In this document: one piece after another, positions 1 through 10,100 of the stretch
Numbering within the stretch: position 1 is the first letter of the stretch
Layout of the letters: each line of letters starts with the position of its first letter
Source: Sphingobacterium thalpophilum
GTDB taxonomy: Bacteria > Bacteroidota > Bacteroidia > Sphingobacteriales > Sphingobacteriaceae
NCBI RefSeq assembly: GCF_038396785.1
Contig: NZ_CP151087.1
Coordinates: forward strand, 1,736,001 to 1,800,000
DNA length: 64,000 bases
Reading direction: 5' to 3'
The notes under the pieces: generated by a model
Told to the model about the DNA's origin: nothing
The model's database searches: none
Seen by the model: only the letters and a program-made list of their open reading frames with translations
Made by a program: the position numbers and the translations under genes

Positions 1-2252
1 ACTATAGTTTTAATAAATATTTACTGGGATCCTATAAAGATATTGTTCCGAGTTACTATACAATCGGCTATCTGATGACCTCCACTTTAAAATCAGAATT
101 ATCCTCGAATTATGAAGCCGACCTCTTTTCGGAGCTGAACAAAAAACCATTATATCCCTATAATATCAATCGTGTTTTAAAGAAAAAAATTGGAGGAAAT
201 AGTGCCTATTTATACAACAAAACAATAGCAAATTTAGATGCCATATGGAATAAAAAAACAAGCGATTATCAATACCAGAAGTACACAGAAATAAACAAAA
301 AAAACAACAATTATTACAACAGTAATTTATTGCCGAAACACAAGAATGGTCTGATCTATTTTATTAAACAGAATCCACAAAAGACCAATGCAATTTACAC
401 CTACGATACGGCAACAAACACAGAAAATAGGCTCGTCAAAACCGGCATACAGTTGACGCCACATTTTGACGTAAACAGCAATTACATCGTATGGGATGAG
501 CTTCATAAAGATCCGCGTTTCAACAAGAGAACATACAGCGTCATCAATATCATGAATCTCAAAACAGGGAAAATTAACCAGCTCAGCAAACAGACGAGAT
601 ATTATTCACCTATTTTTAGCCCACTAGACGAAACCATCGCATGTGTTGAGGTAGATTTATCCAACGACAGCTATCTGACGCTTATAAGCCTTAAAAACAA
701 CAATGTCATCAAACGGATTAAAATAGGCAACGCTGAACAGCTCCAGCATCCGGCTTTCAACGCCGAAGGAGATAAAATAATTGGCATACGTTTGTCGCAA
801 TCTGGAACCGCATTATGTGAAATTGACCTGAATAATAACAAAATCACCAACCTAACACCATGGGGTAACCAACAATATGAAAGACCGCAATACCTTTCAG
901 GTATGAAGATTATCACAAAAGCTAACTTCAATGGTATCGATAATATCTACACTATTGATCTCTTATCTGGTAAAAAACAGCTGCTGACAAAGGCACAGTT
1001 TGGCGCGTTCAACCCTTTTTACGACAAGGACACAAGGCAATTATTCTTCAACGATTACCAATACAATGGCTACAAAATCGCCCAAACATCCATAGACACA
1101 ACATTTGATATCCGTCCCGAAACAGATTATTTTTCGCATTATTACGCTACGGCATTGACCAAAGACAGCGTAAAAAATATCGCTTCAGTCTCAGTAGATA
1201 CTAGTCAGCACTACCAAATTGTCCCCTATCGTGGACTAGGTAGAACGTTTAATTTCCATAGTCTTTCGCTAAGTAGCAGCAATTTTGAAAGCTTCGACAA
1301 TTTTAAACCCGGAGTCTTCTGGTTATCAAACAACATCTTAAATACCACACAAATTGCACTGGGATATGAATATGATACCGACATCCGAAAAGGAGTATAT
1401 TCGGCAGAACTGACCTACAACAAGTACTTCCCAAAATTCTCACTACGTTATGAAAACAGAGGGCAAATCGCAGCAGCAAGCATCCCTAATAAACCGGACA
1501 GTAGCATCCGTTTCGACTGGCGCGAGCATTATATATCCTCACAGATCTCCATCCCACTCTCCTTTTACAGAAGAGACTACGTCTATTCCACTGGATTCAA
1601 TCTCGCAACAGCTTATCTAAGGCGCTATGATCTTAGCCGAACAGATGTCAAAAACTTTAATTACGAGACTGCATTTCCATTAACATACCAGCTTTACCTC
1701 AATCGCAATGCGCGTATGGCCAGTATGGATCTCTACCCAAGATGGGGGCAAAATTTTAGCGTCACCTATCGGCATACCCCCTTCGAAAACAATGCAAAAG
1801 GTGAAATTTTATCAGCAAGAACAGTATTCTATCTACCTGGATTTATGAGCAATCACGGTTTTCAAATTAGATTGAGCGCCCAAACAGGATCAGGAATTTA
1901 TCAATACATCAACGATATCCCTCTTGTGAGTGGATTTAGCTACTACAAATATGAAAAAATAAAAAACACGGTGTTGGTCAACTATCGTTTCCCTATAGCT
2001 TATCCCGACCTTGGATTAGGATCTTTAGCCTATATTAAACGTGTAAAAGGAGGAATATTTGCCGATTATCAAAATATACATAAACACAGGGAGATCTCAC
2101 CAAAAAGCTTTGGAGCCTATCTGTCGCTTGATTTCAATGCTTTCAGATACCCACTTCCAGATTTCGAATTCGTCGTTAAGGGTACCTATATCAATGACAA
2201 CACGACAACACAACGTGTAGTTCCAACTTTCAGTTTAAACTACACCTATTAA
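1..2252 (+). CDS. Large envelope protein, C-terminal part: propeller plus outer-membrane beta-barrel (5' end outside window)
   Basis: The reading frame is already open at the first base (it reads YSFNKYLLGSYKDIVP ahead of the first ATG at 75), so this is the 3' part of a longer gene. The upstream residues resemble the tail of a metallopeptidase-like domain. The next 250 or so residues (roughly 100-345 counted from the ATG) carry repeated strands such as IYTYDTATN, YSVINIMNLKTG and IYTIDLLSGKK, as in TolB/WD40-like propellers. From about residue 385 to the end the pattern is alternating aromatic beta-strands ending in FSLNYTY, typical of an outer-membrane barrel with a C-terminal aromatic residue. 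The protein therefore probably sits in the outer membrane. Its substrate is unknown. The peptidase part is inference because it is mostly outside the window. Confidence 0.75.
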   Translation, partial: YSFNKYLLGSYKDIVPSYYTIGYLMTSTLKSELSSNYEADLFSELNKKPLYPYNINRVLKKKIGGNSAYLYNKTIANLDAIWNKKTSDYQYQKYTEINKKNNNYYNSNLLPKHKNGLIYFIKQNPQKTNAIYTYDTATNTENRLVKTGIQLTPHFDVNSNYIVWDELHKDPRFNKRTYSVINIMNLKTGKINQLSKQTRYYSPIFSPLDETIACVEVDLSNDSYLTLISLKNNNVIKRIKIGNAEQLQHPAFNAEGDKIIGIRLSQSGTALCEIDLNNNKITNLTPWGNQQYERPQYLSGMKIITKANFNGIDNIYTIDLLSGKKQLLTKAQFGAFNPFYDKDTRQLFFNDYQYNGYKIAQTSIDTTFDIRPETDYFSHYYATALTKDSVKNIASVSVDTSQHYQIVPYRGLGRTFNFHSLSLSSSNFESFDNFKPGVFWLSNNILNTTQIALGYEYDTDIRKGVYSAELTYNKYFPKFSLRYENRGQIAAASIPNKPDSSIRFDWREHYISSQISIPLSFYRRDYVYSTGFNLATAYLRRYDLSRTDVKNFNYETAFPLTYQLYLNRNARMASMDLYPRWGQNFSVTYRHTPFENNAKGEILSARTVFYLPGFMSNHGFQIRLSAQTGSGIYQYINDIPLVSGFSYYKYEKIKNTVLVNYRFPIAYPDLGLGSLAYIKRVKGGIFADYQNIHKHREISPKSFGAYLSLDFNAFRYPLPDFEFVVKGTYINDNTTTQRVVPTFSLNYTY

Positions 2253-2263
2253 GGATAAGCTGC

Positions 2264-3118
2264 TTAAGGATGAATCGCCCAGTTAAAATTCAGTGCCAAG
2301 GCATAATGATCCGATAAGGGCAATCCTTTGACATTGGTGAATAGATTATTTTCTATTTTATAATCCCGGGCAGCAAGACTGAGGTGACTACTGCTCCGAT
2401 AGAGGATCTTATCGATAGATTCGCTCTGATTGCTGATAGACAACATATGTGGCGGCTTAAACTCATGTCGCACCTCAGGCACTAAGCCTCCATTTTCGAG
2501 CTCAACCCAGCTATCAACCAATGTTGTGGAATCCATAAAATCATGCAGGTTATCATCACAAAAACTATAATGTGCATTAAAATCACCCATTACAATAAGT
2601 GGCTTACCACTCGAATGTTCCCCGATATAATCACGTAGCTGATTGAGATTATCCCGGCGTGCACTTGAAGCTTTCCTGCTATTTTGTGCATTTGCATGAA
2701 CATTATAAACATCCAACCAGACTTCAGGAACGATTTCTATCTGAACTAAGGTGAAGCCCTTGGGTGTCAGAAAATCGGCTCCTGTACGTTGCTTCCAGGG
2801 CACACGGACAACATCAGTCATCGGAAAATGAGACAGGGTATTGAGACCATCACCAAAGGGAACACGTCCCTTGGTTTTCGTGCGATAGGGATGTGAATTC
2901 CCACCCCAATATAAACTTCTATTATAATTGAAATCCTCCTGCACATTAACAATATCAAAAGGATTGATCTTCTTTCCAATTTCAGCAATACTTCTACTTC
3001 TACCTGTAATCGCAGAAGAAATAATCCCGGGCAAGCCCGCGACATTATACGTCAGTACCGAAAAAAAACCAGAACTACCTTTTTCTTTACTCTTATTAGC
3101 ATCCATCAATATCTGCAT
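2264..3118 (-). CDS. Endonuclease/exonuclease/phosphatase (EEP) family protein
   Basis: This is a 284-residue protein with the EEP catalytic layout: YNVAG near residue 25, Glu61 in VQEDF, His141 in YNVHANAQN, Asp179/Asn181 in MGDFNAH, and Ser269-Asp270-His271 in LSDHYAL. These are the metal-binding and catalytic residues of DNase I / sphingomyelinase-type phosphodiesterases. There is no clear signal peptide; a second in-frame ATG lies four codons downstream. The substrate (nucleic acid, lipid head group or inositol phosphate) cannot be told from sequence. It converges on the upstream envelope gene with 11 bases between them. Confidence 0.8.
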   Translation of the reverse strand: MQILMDANKSKEKGSSGFFSVLTYNVAGLPGIISSAITGRSRSIAEIGKKINPFDIVNVQEDFNYNRSLYWGGNSHPYRTKTKGRVPFGDGLNTLSHFPMTDVVRVPWKQRTGADFLTPKGFTLVQIEIVPEVWLDVYNVHANAQNSRKASSARRDNLNQLRDYIGEHSSGKPLIVMGDFNAHYSFCDDNLHDFMDSTTLVDSWVELENGGLVPEVRHEFKPPHMLSISNQSESIDKILYRSSSHLSLAARDYKIENNLFTNVKGLPLSDHYALALNFNWAIHP

Positions 3119-3251
3119 ATATAACCCATGTCATGATAAATTTAGCAAATACAATAAAAACTCACCAGTACTACACAAACATTTAACAGATAATTGATTT
3201 AATCTAACATTACATCAATAGTTTAGTACATAATACAGATCTTTTTAATAA

Positions 3252-3280
3252 AAAAGGGACAACATAACGTTGTCCCTTTT
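3252..3280 (-). terminator. Rho-independent terminator of pgk
   Basis: A 12-bp perfect stem (AAAAGGGACAAC / GTTGTCCCTTTT) with a 5-base loop lies 19 bases past the pgk stop. On the minus strand it runs into a T-rich tail. Confidence 0.85.
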
Positions 3281-3298
3281 CTAAAAATTCGATTTATA

Positions 3299-4489
3299 TT
3301 AATCTTCGAGTGCCTTCACACCTGGAAGAACTTTTCCTTCCATGTATTCCAAAAGCGCACCACCACCGGTACTGACGTAACTTACATCCTCAGACATACC
3401 AAATTTACTTACCGCAGCAGCAGAATCCCCCCCTCCTATTAAAGAGAACGCACCATTCTTCGTTGCTTCTACAACAGCATCAGCCACAGCTTTGGTACCC
3501 TTCGCAAAGGTATCAAATTCAAAAACACCCATCGGACCATTCCAAAGAACTGTCTTAGAATTTTTGATGATCGCTGCGAAATTTGCTGCAGACTCCTGTC
3601 CGATATCAAGACCTTGCAAATCTGCCGGAATTTGATCAATTGGTCCATCATATACATTGGCATCGTTTGAAAATGCATCTGCAATCTGAGCATCCGTAGG
3701 AATAACCAGGTTAACACCTTTTTCCTTCGCTTTTTTTACCAACTCATTCGCTAAATCAAGTTTATCGATCTCAACCAATGATTGACCAATTTCACCGCCT
3801 CTAGCTTTGATAAACGTATAAGCCATGCCTCCACCAATCAAAAGATTATCAACTTTATCCAATAAGGCCTCAATTAGCTGAATTTTATCAGAAACTTTCG
3901 CACCTCCCATAATAGCCGTAAAAGGTCTAACCGGATTATTCAATACTTTCTCCGCATTTCCGACCTCAGCTGCCATCAGGTAACCGCTATATTTAGCCCC
4001 AGGGAAGAATTGTGCTACAATTGCTGTCGAAGCATGAGCTCTGTGCGCTGTACCGAAAGCATCGTTTACATAGACATCTCCCAATTTGGACAACTTCTCT
4101 GCAAACTCAACATCTCCCTTTTCTTCTTCTTTATAGAAGCGAAGGTTTTCTAGCAATAAAACCTGACCAGCTTGTAAAGCTGCTGCCTTTTCTACAGCCT
4201 CCGTGCCGATACAATCATTGGCAAACTGAACATCAGTACCTAAAACCTGTGAAAGATGAGCAACAATATGTTTTAATGAATACTTATCAGTAGGACCATC
4301 TTTTGGCCTTCCTAAGTGGGACATCAATATCACGCTTCCACCATCATTCAAAATCTTCTTTATTGTAGGAGCCGCTCCCTGGATACGATTATCATCCGTA
4401 ATATTGAAATTTTCATCCAAAGGCACGTTGAAATCCACACGTACCAAGGCTTTTTTACCTGCAAAATTTAAATCGTCTACTGTTTTCAT
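3299..4489 (-). CDS. pgk: Phosphoglycerate kinase
   Basis: This is the glycolytic enzyme that makes ATP from 1,3-bisphosphoglycerate and ADP in the cytosol. The 396-residue length is standard. Recognisable parts are RVDFNVPLD at the N-terminus (substrate-binding Arg and Asp/Asn), SHLGRPK, the AHASTAIVA segment, the GGAKVSDKI hinge region, NGPMGVFE, and the C-terminal nucleotide-binding GGGDSAAAV. The gene is complete and appears to be a single-gene unit with its own terminator. Confidence 0.97.
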   Translation of the reverse strand: MKTVDDLNFAGKKALVRVDFNVPLDENFNITDDNRIQGAAPTIKKILNDGGSVILMSHLGRPKDGPTDKYSLKHIVAHLSQVLGTDVQFANDCIGTEAVEKAAALQAGQVLLLENLRFYKEEEKGDVEFAEKLSKLGDVYVNDAFGTAHRAHASTAIVAQFFPGAKYSGYLMAAEVGNAEKVLNNPVRPFTAIMGGAKVSDKIQLIEALLDKVDNLLIGGGMAYTFIKARGGEIGQSLVEIDKLDLANELVKKAKEKGVNLVIPTDAQIADAFSNDANVYDGPIDQIPADLQGLDIGQESAANFAAIIKNSKTVLWNGPMGVFEFDTFAKGTKAVADAVVEATKNGAFSLIGGGDSAAAVSKFGMSEDVSYVSTGGGALLEYMEGKVLPGVKALED

Positions 4490-4705
4490 TATGTAACTTT
4501 ATTGATTTGGGATTAGGTCGTTTTGTCAAACGAACAGCTAAATATAAAAAAAAGCATTTGCTTTCATTGGAAATAATTATTTATTAATGGCAATTCTTAC
4601 CTTGGATCGAACTTCTCGTCACACAACGTAAGAATTACCAACATCGTCATAAATCATAATAATCTATAACCATCCGACGATTGGACTCCCTTTGCGAATC
4701 AATTG

Positions 4706-6472
4706 CTAGTGAATCTCAACGCTATAAGGCAATCTCGCCTGCACACCCGTCTGTGCTGTAGCTTTTTTCATGACATCAAAATAACGATAGTATTCGCCCA
4801 TTTGCTCTTTTGCAACCCAAACTTGGACTTTTTCTTTTGAATTATTCAATATTGAGGTAAAAGGATCCTCTTTCTCCGGATACTGGGACACTTTGTATTT
4901 GCCCAAGTTGGCCTTTTTAGCGGCAGCCCGAATAGCGGCATCCAAGTTTCCGAGACGATCAACCAATTTATTGTTCAGTCCTTGCGCACCGGTCCAAACT
5001 CTTCCCTGCCCAATACTATCAACATCAGCAATGGATAATTTACGGCCGTCTGCAACAACTTTCGTAAAGGTACCATATACTTTATCAACTTCCCGCTGGA
5101 TGATATCCCTTTCTTCCGCTGTCAACGGGCGATCAAAAGAAGTCATCAAATCGGCAAACTTACCCGTTTTCACACCATCGTAATGTACTCCAATCTTATT
5201 GTTCATCAGATTTTGGAAATTAGGAATCACGCCAAATACGCCAATAGATCCTGTAATCGTAGTAGGTTCGGCAAATATCGAATCCGCTGCCGCTGAGATA
5301 TAGTACCCTCCTGATGCAGCTAAATCTCCCATGGAAACGATGACAGGCTTCACTTTCTTAGTCAAGATAACCTCCCGCCAAATAATATCTGAAGCCAAAG
5401 CAGACCCTCCTGGTGAATTAACACGCAAAACAACAGCTTTAACTGCATCATCTTCTCTTAATTTTCGTAGTTCGCGGGAGAATTTATCACCGCCGATTTG
5501 GCCAGGTCCAGTACCCTCACCGTCAACAATTTCTCCAGCAGCATAAAGAACTGCGACTTCAGATCCACTCGCATCGTCTTTTACCTTTTTATTATAATCC
5601 AGTAGAGAAACAAACGATATTTCATCTTTTTCCGAAATTTTCAAACGTTTTCTCAAGTCTGACAAAAGTTCGTCTTTATACAGCTTGGCATCCGCAAGCT
5701 TATATTTTACCGCATCGTCCGCATCCCGAACGCGATAGTCATTTGCTATAGCCCGTAATGAATCGGCAGCAATATTTCTGCTCGCTGCTATTTCATGAAT
5801 AAAAGTATGATATATACTTCCCAAATATGATGTTACCTGCAAACGATTGGGATCACTCATTTTATTCAAAAAGTAAGGTTCAACGGCACTTTTAAATGTA
5901 CCTACCTTCACAATCTGCATCTCTACTCCAACCTTATCCAAGAGGTCTTTATAGAACATCGTAGAACTTGCCAAGCCTCTGAAATCAATCGTACCTTGTG
6001 GATTAACATATACTTTATCAGCGATGCTCGCTACATAATAGGCCTTTTGGTCATACCCGGCATTATAAGCAACAACAAATTTCCCGGTTTTCTTAAAGGC
6101 CAAAAGTTCGTCCCTGACTTCCTTTAAGCTCGCAAAACCAACACCGATATGACTGGCATCTAAATAGATCCCTTTAATATTCCCATCCGTAGCTGCATAC
6201 TTGATCCTCGCCAAAATATCGTCCAACCCAATATTTTTAGTAGAATAACCTGGAAGATTGAGACTACCCAAAGGATTCGCTTCACTTCGCTCTGTAATAT
6301 CATAATCAAAAGATAGGTATAAAACCGAGTTGCTTTTAACAACAATCTCCTGATCAGAGGACGCCGAGCTGATAATCGCCCCAATTATCCCCATCAAAAC
6401 AATAAACAACACAACAAAAGAGATCACAATCCCCGTAATTGTTGCCAGTACGTACTTAAAAAATGATTTCAT
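4706..6472 (-). CDS. sppA: Signal peptide peptidase SppA, 67-kDa type
   Basis: This 588-residue inner-membrane serine protease degrades signal peptides after cleavage. An N-terminal membrane anchor (about residues 8-35) is followed by two tandem S49 domains. The catalytic Lys is in VGTFKSAVEPY in the first half and the nucleophile Ser is in LAASGGYYISAAAD in the second half, matching the Lys/Ser dyad of the E. coli enzyme. It is flanked by 200-240-base intergenic regions on both sides, so it is probably transcribed alone. Confidence 0.95.
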   Translation of the reverse strand: MKSFFKYVLATITGIVISFVVLFIVLMGIIGAIISSASSDQEIVVKSNSVLYLSFDYDITERSEANPLGSLNLPGYSTKNIGLDDILARIKYAATDGNIKGIYLDASHIGVGFASLKEVRDELLAFKKTGKFVVAYNAGYDQKAYYVASIADKVYVNPQGTIDFRGLASSTMFYKDLLDKVGVEMQIVKVGTFKSAVEPYFLNKMSDPNRLQVTSYLGSIYHTFIHEIAASRNIAADSLRAIANDYRVRDADDAVKYKLADAKLYKDELLSDLRKRLKISEKDEISFVSLLDYNKKVKDDASGSEVAVLYAAGEIVDGEGTGPGQIGGDKFSRELRKLREDDAVKAVVLRVNSPGGSALASDIIWREVILTKKVKPVIVSMGDLAASGGYYISAAADSIFAEPTTITGSIGVFGVIPNFQNLMNNKIGVHYDGVKTGKFADLMTSFDRPLTAEERDIIQREVDKVYGTFTKVVADGRKLSIADVDSIGQGRVWTGAQGLNNKLVDRLGNLDAAIRAAAKKANLGKYKVSQYPEKEDPFTSILNNSKEKVQVWVAKEQMGEYYRYFDVMKKATAQTGVQARLPYSVEIH

Positions 6473-6713
6473 ATTTTGTAATTAAATCCGATCCATAAGA
6501 TATCTTCCAAGAGAAAGACCTATTTTTCACTAAAGGTAAGGCAATATTTTTTATTCACCCAGTCTTTTATTTCATCTACACCACATTTTATTCGCGAAAT
6601 TAAGGATCCTAGCCTGAAAGAAACCTACCTATCCAAAGATCATCAATACCCTAAATCCAAAGAAATAGCCGAAATTCAAACAACTAAGTTCCCCAAAAGC
6701 TTAATTTAGCATT

Positions 6714-7217
6714 ATGAATAAGATTTATATACTTTTGGGCACTAACCTCGGAGACCGTTTTCAACAGCTTGATCTAGCGAGAAAACAACTTGAAACACGC
6801 GTTGGAGAAATTATTGAAGTTTCTTCGATTTATGAAACAGCGGCCTGGGGAGTCGAGGACCAACCAGCCTTTTTGAATCAGGTCGTTTTAGTAGCGTCCG
6901 AGTTACAGCCTTTGGCATGTTTAAATCTAACACAACATATCGAACAGGAATTAGGACGTATCCGTATAAAAAAATGGGGTGAAAGAGTAATTGACATCGA
7001 TATACTCTACTTTAATCAGGAAATCATCGACTTGCCCGCACTGCAGATTCCACACCCTTATATCGCCGAACGGAGGTTCACACTCGAACCATTGGTAGAA
7101 ATAGCTCCGGGCTATATCCATCCCGTTTACAAAAAAAATAACGTATATTTAATGGATAAATGCAAAGACGACTTACCCGTAAAGAAAATTAGCGACGATG
7201 AACCATATCGACATTGA
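6714..7217 (+). CDS. folK: HPPK: 2-amino-4-hydroxy-6-hydroxymethyldihydropteridine pyrophosphokinase
   Basis: This folate-pathway enzyme transfers pyrophosphate from ATP to 6-hydroxymethyl-7,8-dihydropterin. Features are LLGTNLGDR at the N-terminus, RIRIKKWGERVIDIDILYF with the metal-binding Asp pair (DID), and PHPYIAERRFTLEPL at the pterin/ATP site. The length (167 residues) is normal. The 3' end overlaps the next gene by 20 bases in another frame, which suggests translational coupling. Confidence 0.96.
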   Translation: MNKIYILLGTNLGDRFQQLDLARKQLETRVGEIIEVSSIYETAAWGVEDQPAFLNQVVLVASELQPLACLNLTQHIEQELGRIRIKKWGERVIDIDILYFNQEIIDLPALQIPHPYIAERRFTLEPLVEIAPGYIHPVYKKNNVYLMDKCKDDLPVKKISDDEPYRH

Positions 7218-7542
7218 ACTGATCCGCCAAAACATGTTTGACAACCACGAATTAATCAAACAATTTGTATCCATGTATCTTATCCAAACACCTGTGGATC
7301 TCGACAAGCTCCGACAAGCGGTAGCTGAAGGTGATCTTCAAAAGATTGGTGATACAGCCCATCATATCAAACCGACAATGGACTATATCGGTGCCTTTCA
7401 CTTAAAAGAAAAATTTGAGGAATTAGAGACCAATGCAAAAAATGAAGCATCTCTCGAGGGCCTTCAGGCCACCTTCGATATTATAGATATCGAAATGAAA
7501 GAGCTCCTGTTTGAATTGGAACAATATGAAAAAACGATCTAA
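7198..7542 (+). CDS. HPt (histidine phosphotransfer) domain protein
   Basis: This 114-residue single-domain protein has the HPt signature AHHIKPTMDYIGA. His55 is at the position of the phosphorylated His in the usual AHxLKG motif, but Pro replaces the common Gly after the Lys. The helical pattern and length fit a stand-alone phosphorelay intermediate between a hybrid sensor kinase and a response regulator. No partner kinase is adjacent. The start ATG lies inside folK (20-base overlap). Confidence 0.82.
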   Translation: MNHIDIELIRQNMFDNHELIKQFVSMYLIQTPVDLDKLRQAVAEGDLQKIGDTAHHIKPTMDYIGAFHLKEKFEELETNAKNEASLEGLQATFDIIDIEMKELLFELEQYEKTI

Positions 7543-7557
7543 ACCAGATCGTTTTTT
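7529..7557. terminator. Bidirectional terminator covering two convergent stop codons
   Basis: A 12-bp stem (AAAAAACGATCT / AGATCGTTTTTT) with a 5-base loop has A/T tracts on both sides. The stop codons of the HPt gene (7540-7542) and pssA (7539-7541) overlap and both lie at the stem/loop border. Confidence 0.85.
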
Positions 7558-8225
7558 TTATTAAAATGCAATGCCGATAATAGGAAATATAAAACTAAAA
7601 TAATCGGTAAAGCCATAAATTGACCAACAACAAACAAGATCAACGTCAAGATCAAAAATATAAAGCGAAACTTATTCGTTTTCCAGTCCATCGAACTAAA
7701 TTTCATCGAAAACAACCTAATTTCACTCACCAATAGATAACTGGTTAGAAGAATACTAACGATTAATACAATCGGATTTAAAACCAATTGCGGGTACTTG
7801 TCTGCAATATAAGGAAGTGAAAGTACATAAAATGTATTCATTGGCGTATTCAAGCCAATGAAATCAGAAGTTTGACGCTCATCCAGGTTGAACTTTGCTA
7901 AACGTAAGGCCGAGAAAACAGTAATGATAAACCCTAGATAAGGCAACAGAGAGCCATCAGGAAACACCTTTGTCAATAGGGTAAACATGATTGTCCCGGG
8001 TAAAAAACCGAAACTGACCATATCGGCCAACGAATCAAGCTCCTTTCCGATTGGCGATTTAACATGAAGAAGCCGCGCCACCATTCCGTCAAAAAAATCG
8101 AATATCCCGGACGCAAAGACACAAATAGTAACCACCTGAATATTGCCTTGCAATGCCATCAATACAGCGATACAGCCACTAAATAAATTTAGGCAAGTCA
8201 GTAGATTTGGGATATGTTTTTTCAT
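7539..8225 (-). CDS. pssA: CDP-diacylglycerol-serine O-phosphatidyltransferase
   Basis: This membrane enzyme makes phosphatidylserine, the precursor of phosphatidylethanolamine. The CDP-alcohol phosphotransferase motif DGx2ARx8Gx3Dx3D is complete in the stretch beginning FDGMVARLL and ending ELDSLADMV. About six to seven hydrophobic segments follow the expected pattern and the 228-residue length fits the family. The C-terminus ends inside a shared terminator with the convergent HPt gene. Confidence 0.94.
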   Translation of the reverse strand: MKKHIPNLLTCLNLFSGCIAVLMALQGNIQVVTICVFASGIFDFFDGMVARLLHVKSPIGKELDSLADMVSFGFLPGTIMFTLLTKVFPDGSLLPYLGFIITVFSALRLAKFNLDERQTSDFIGLNTPMNTFYVLSLPYIADKYPQLVLNPIVLIVSILLTSYLLVSEIRLFSMKFSSMDWKTNKFRFIFLILTLILFVVGQFMALPIILVLYFLLSALHFNKKNDLV

Positions 8226-8249
8226 TTACAGGATCTATTTTATAAAAAA

Positions 8250-8276
8250 AGCCATCATTCGATTAAAATGATGGCT
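8250..8276 (-). terminator. Terminator of rho
   Basis: A 10-bp stem AGCCATCATT / AATGATGGCT with a 7-base loop lies 23 bases past the rho stop. On the minus strand it is followed by a run of seven Ts. Confidence 0.85.
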
Positions 8277-8298
8277 AAAATATCAAAATTTGATGGGA

Positions 8299-9798
8299 TT
8301 ACCCATTCATACTGATCAAAAATTCTTCATTTGATTTAGTTCCACGCAATTGACCTTGTAAAAATTCCATGGCCTCTGTAGAATTCATATCAGATAAGTG
8401 ATTACGAAGTACCCAAATACGTTGTAATGTTTCTTTGTCAGTCAATAGATCATCGCGACGTGTACTGGAAGCTGTGATATCGATCGCAGGGAAGATACGT
8501 TTGTTCGCCAACTTACGATCCAACTGTAATTCCATATTACCTGTACCTTTGAATTCTTCAAAGATAACTTCATCCATTTTAGAACCTGTATCTGTTAATG
8601 CTGTTGCTAAAATTGTCAATGAACCACCGTTTTCGATATTCCGGGCAGCACCAAAGAAACGTTTTGGCTTATGTAAAGCGTTAGCGTCCACACCACCTGA
8701 CAAAATTTTACCTGACGCAGGCGCAACTGTGTTATATGCACGAGCCAATCTTGTGATTGAGTCTAACAAAATAACGACATCATGTCCACACTCTACCATA
8801 CGTTTCGCTTTCTCAAGCACGATATTAGCGATTTTCACGTGGCGGTCAGCCGGCTCATCAAATGTTGAAGAAACAACTTCAGCGCGCACACTTCTCGCCA
8901 TATCAGTAACCTCCTCAGGACGCTCATCAATTAATAAGATAATCAAATAAACTTCTGGGTGATTCTTTGCAATAGCATTTGCAACCTCTTTCAACAAGTT
9001 TGTTTTACCCGTTTTCGGTTGAGCAACGATTAACCCACGTTGACCTTTACCTATTGGCGTGAATAAATCCATGATACGTGTCGAATAGTTTCCAACACCC
9101 ATATCCAAATTTAAACGCTCATCAGGGAATAATGGTGTCAAATAATCAAATGGCACACGATCCCGTACCTCAGCAGGATTTTGCCCATTGATAGCTTCAA
9201 CCCTTACCAAAGGAAAGTATTTTTCACCCTCTTTAGGAGGACGAATACTACCACGTACCGTATCACCAGTTTTCAAACCAAATAATTTGATCTGAGATTG
9301 TGATACATAAATATCATCAGGAGAAGTCAAATAGTTGTAATCTGACGAACGTAAGAAGCCGTAACCATCAGGCATAATCTCCAATACCCCCTCATTAACG
9401 ATCACATTATCGAAATCTGTACTTGAAGAAGTGTTTTCTGCTTTAGGAGTTTGTGTTGCTTTTTCAGGTTGGGGACCTTTATCTTCTGATGGTGCGTCTT
9501 CGGTTGCAACCGGGGTTTCGTCTTGCTCAGAAACTTCACGTTTTCTTACCGTGACAGGTTCCGCAGTCTTTACGGTCCGCACACGTTTACGTGTACGTTC
9601 AGCATGTTCCTGGTTATCTTCCTCTACTTTAGCTGCTTTTTCAGCTGGCGCTGGAGCTGCTTCCTCTTCCCCACCAGTATTGCTAATTCTTTCGATTAAT
9701 TCTTGTTTACGCAATTTATCAGCATCTGCGATACCGATCAACTTAGCAATCTCGCGCAATTCCGATACGAGTTTAGCGTTTAATTCGTTAATATCCAT
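8299..9798 (-). CDS. rho: Transcription termination factor Rho
   Basis: This hexameric RNA helicase ends transcription. An N-terminal Rho_N helical domain (residues 1-42) is followed by a low-complexity charged stretch (about 43-128, rich in E, K, T, A and P) that is absent from E. coli Rho. Next come the cold-shock-like RNA-binding domain ([15 protein letters not shown], about 137-205), Walker A QPKTGKT (about 260-266), Walker [17 protein letters not shown] and the Q/R-loop region with [19 protein letters not shown]. The insertion is a known feature of Bacteroidota Rho proteins. It is transcribed toward pssA but separated from it by a terminator. Confidence 0.97.
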   Translation of the reverse strand: MDINELNAKLVSELREIAKLIGIADADKLRKQELIERISNTGGEEEAAPAPAEKAAKVEEDNQEHAERTRKRVRTVKTAEPVTVRKREVSEQDETPVATEDAPSEDKGPQPEKATQTPKAENTSSSTDFDNVIVNEGVLEIMPDGYGFLRSSDYNYLTSPDDIYVSQSQIKLFGLKTGDTVRGSIRPPKEGEKYFPLVRVEAINGQNPAEVRDRVPFDYLTPLFPDERLNLDMGVGNYSTRIMDLFTPIGKGQRGLIVAQPKTGKTNLLKEVANAIAKNHPEVYLIILLIDERPEEVTDMARSVRAEVVSSTFDEPADRHVKIANIVLEKAKRMVECGHDVVILLDSITRLARAYNTVAPASGKILSGGVDANALHKPKRFFGAARNIENGGSLTILATALTDTGSKMDEVIFEEFKGTGNMELQLDRKLANKRIFPAIDITASSTRRDDLLTDKETLQRIWVLRNHLSDMNSTEAMEFLQGQLRGTKSNEEFLISMNG

Positions 9799-10100
9799 TA
9801 ATGTGTTGTGTATGATTTTTGGATTTTTTTTGAGCTTTTTTCTGAATTCTGATTACACACTTAAACAAGTTTCCATGAGTAAATGTGATGAAGAACTTAA
9901 TGATTTCTTTTAAACCCGAAGTGGATTAAATATTGAGAACCTAGACAAAGAAAAAAACAAATTTTGTTATTTCAAAATATTTCAAAAAAAATATTTACTA
10001 TTGTAGCTAGTAAAACGATTTAACAACATTTTTAGATTGAATTTTATATTTTTTTTCATAAGTTCGTACCTTTCAAAATTTAAGTTTTTAGATCCCTTAT
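9799..10100. other. Divergent intergenic region between rho and the MFS gene
   Basis: This AT-rich 302-base region holds the leaders of two divergent genes. TACCTTTC at 10067-10074, next to the MFS start, is one base off the TAnnTTTG element, but I see no -33 TTG at the usual 17-23-base distance. I see no other motif, hairpin or small gene. Confidence 0.4.

Noticed and set aside
2928..3197. 89-codon plus-strand frame opposite the EEP gene
   Set aside because: Antisense shadow of the EEP coding sequence; the minus strand has clear catalytic motifs.
8435..9913. Two plus-strand frames opposite rho
   Set aside because: Ser/Val-rich translations typical of antisense frames in a conserved gene.
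10067..10074. TACCTTTC as promoter of the sugar MFS gene
   Set aside because: One mismatch to TAnnTTTG and the nearest TTG is 27 bases upstream, so I note it only as a possibility.
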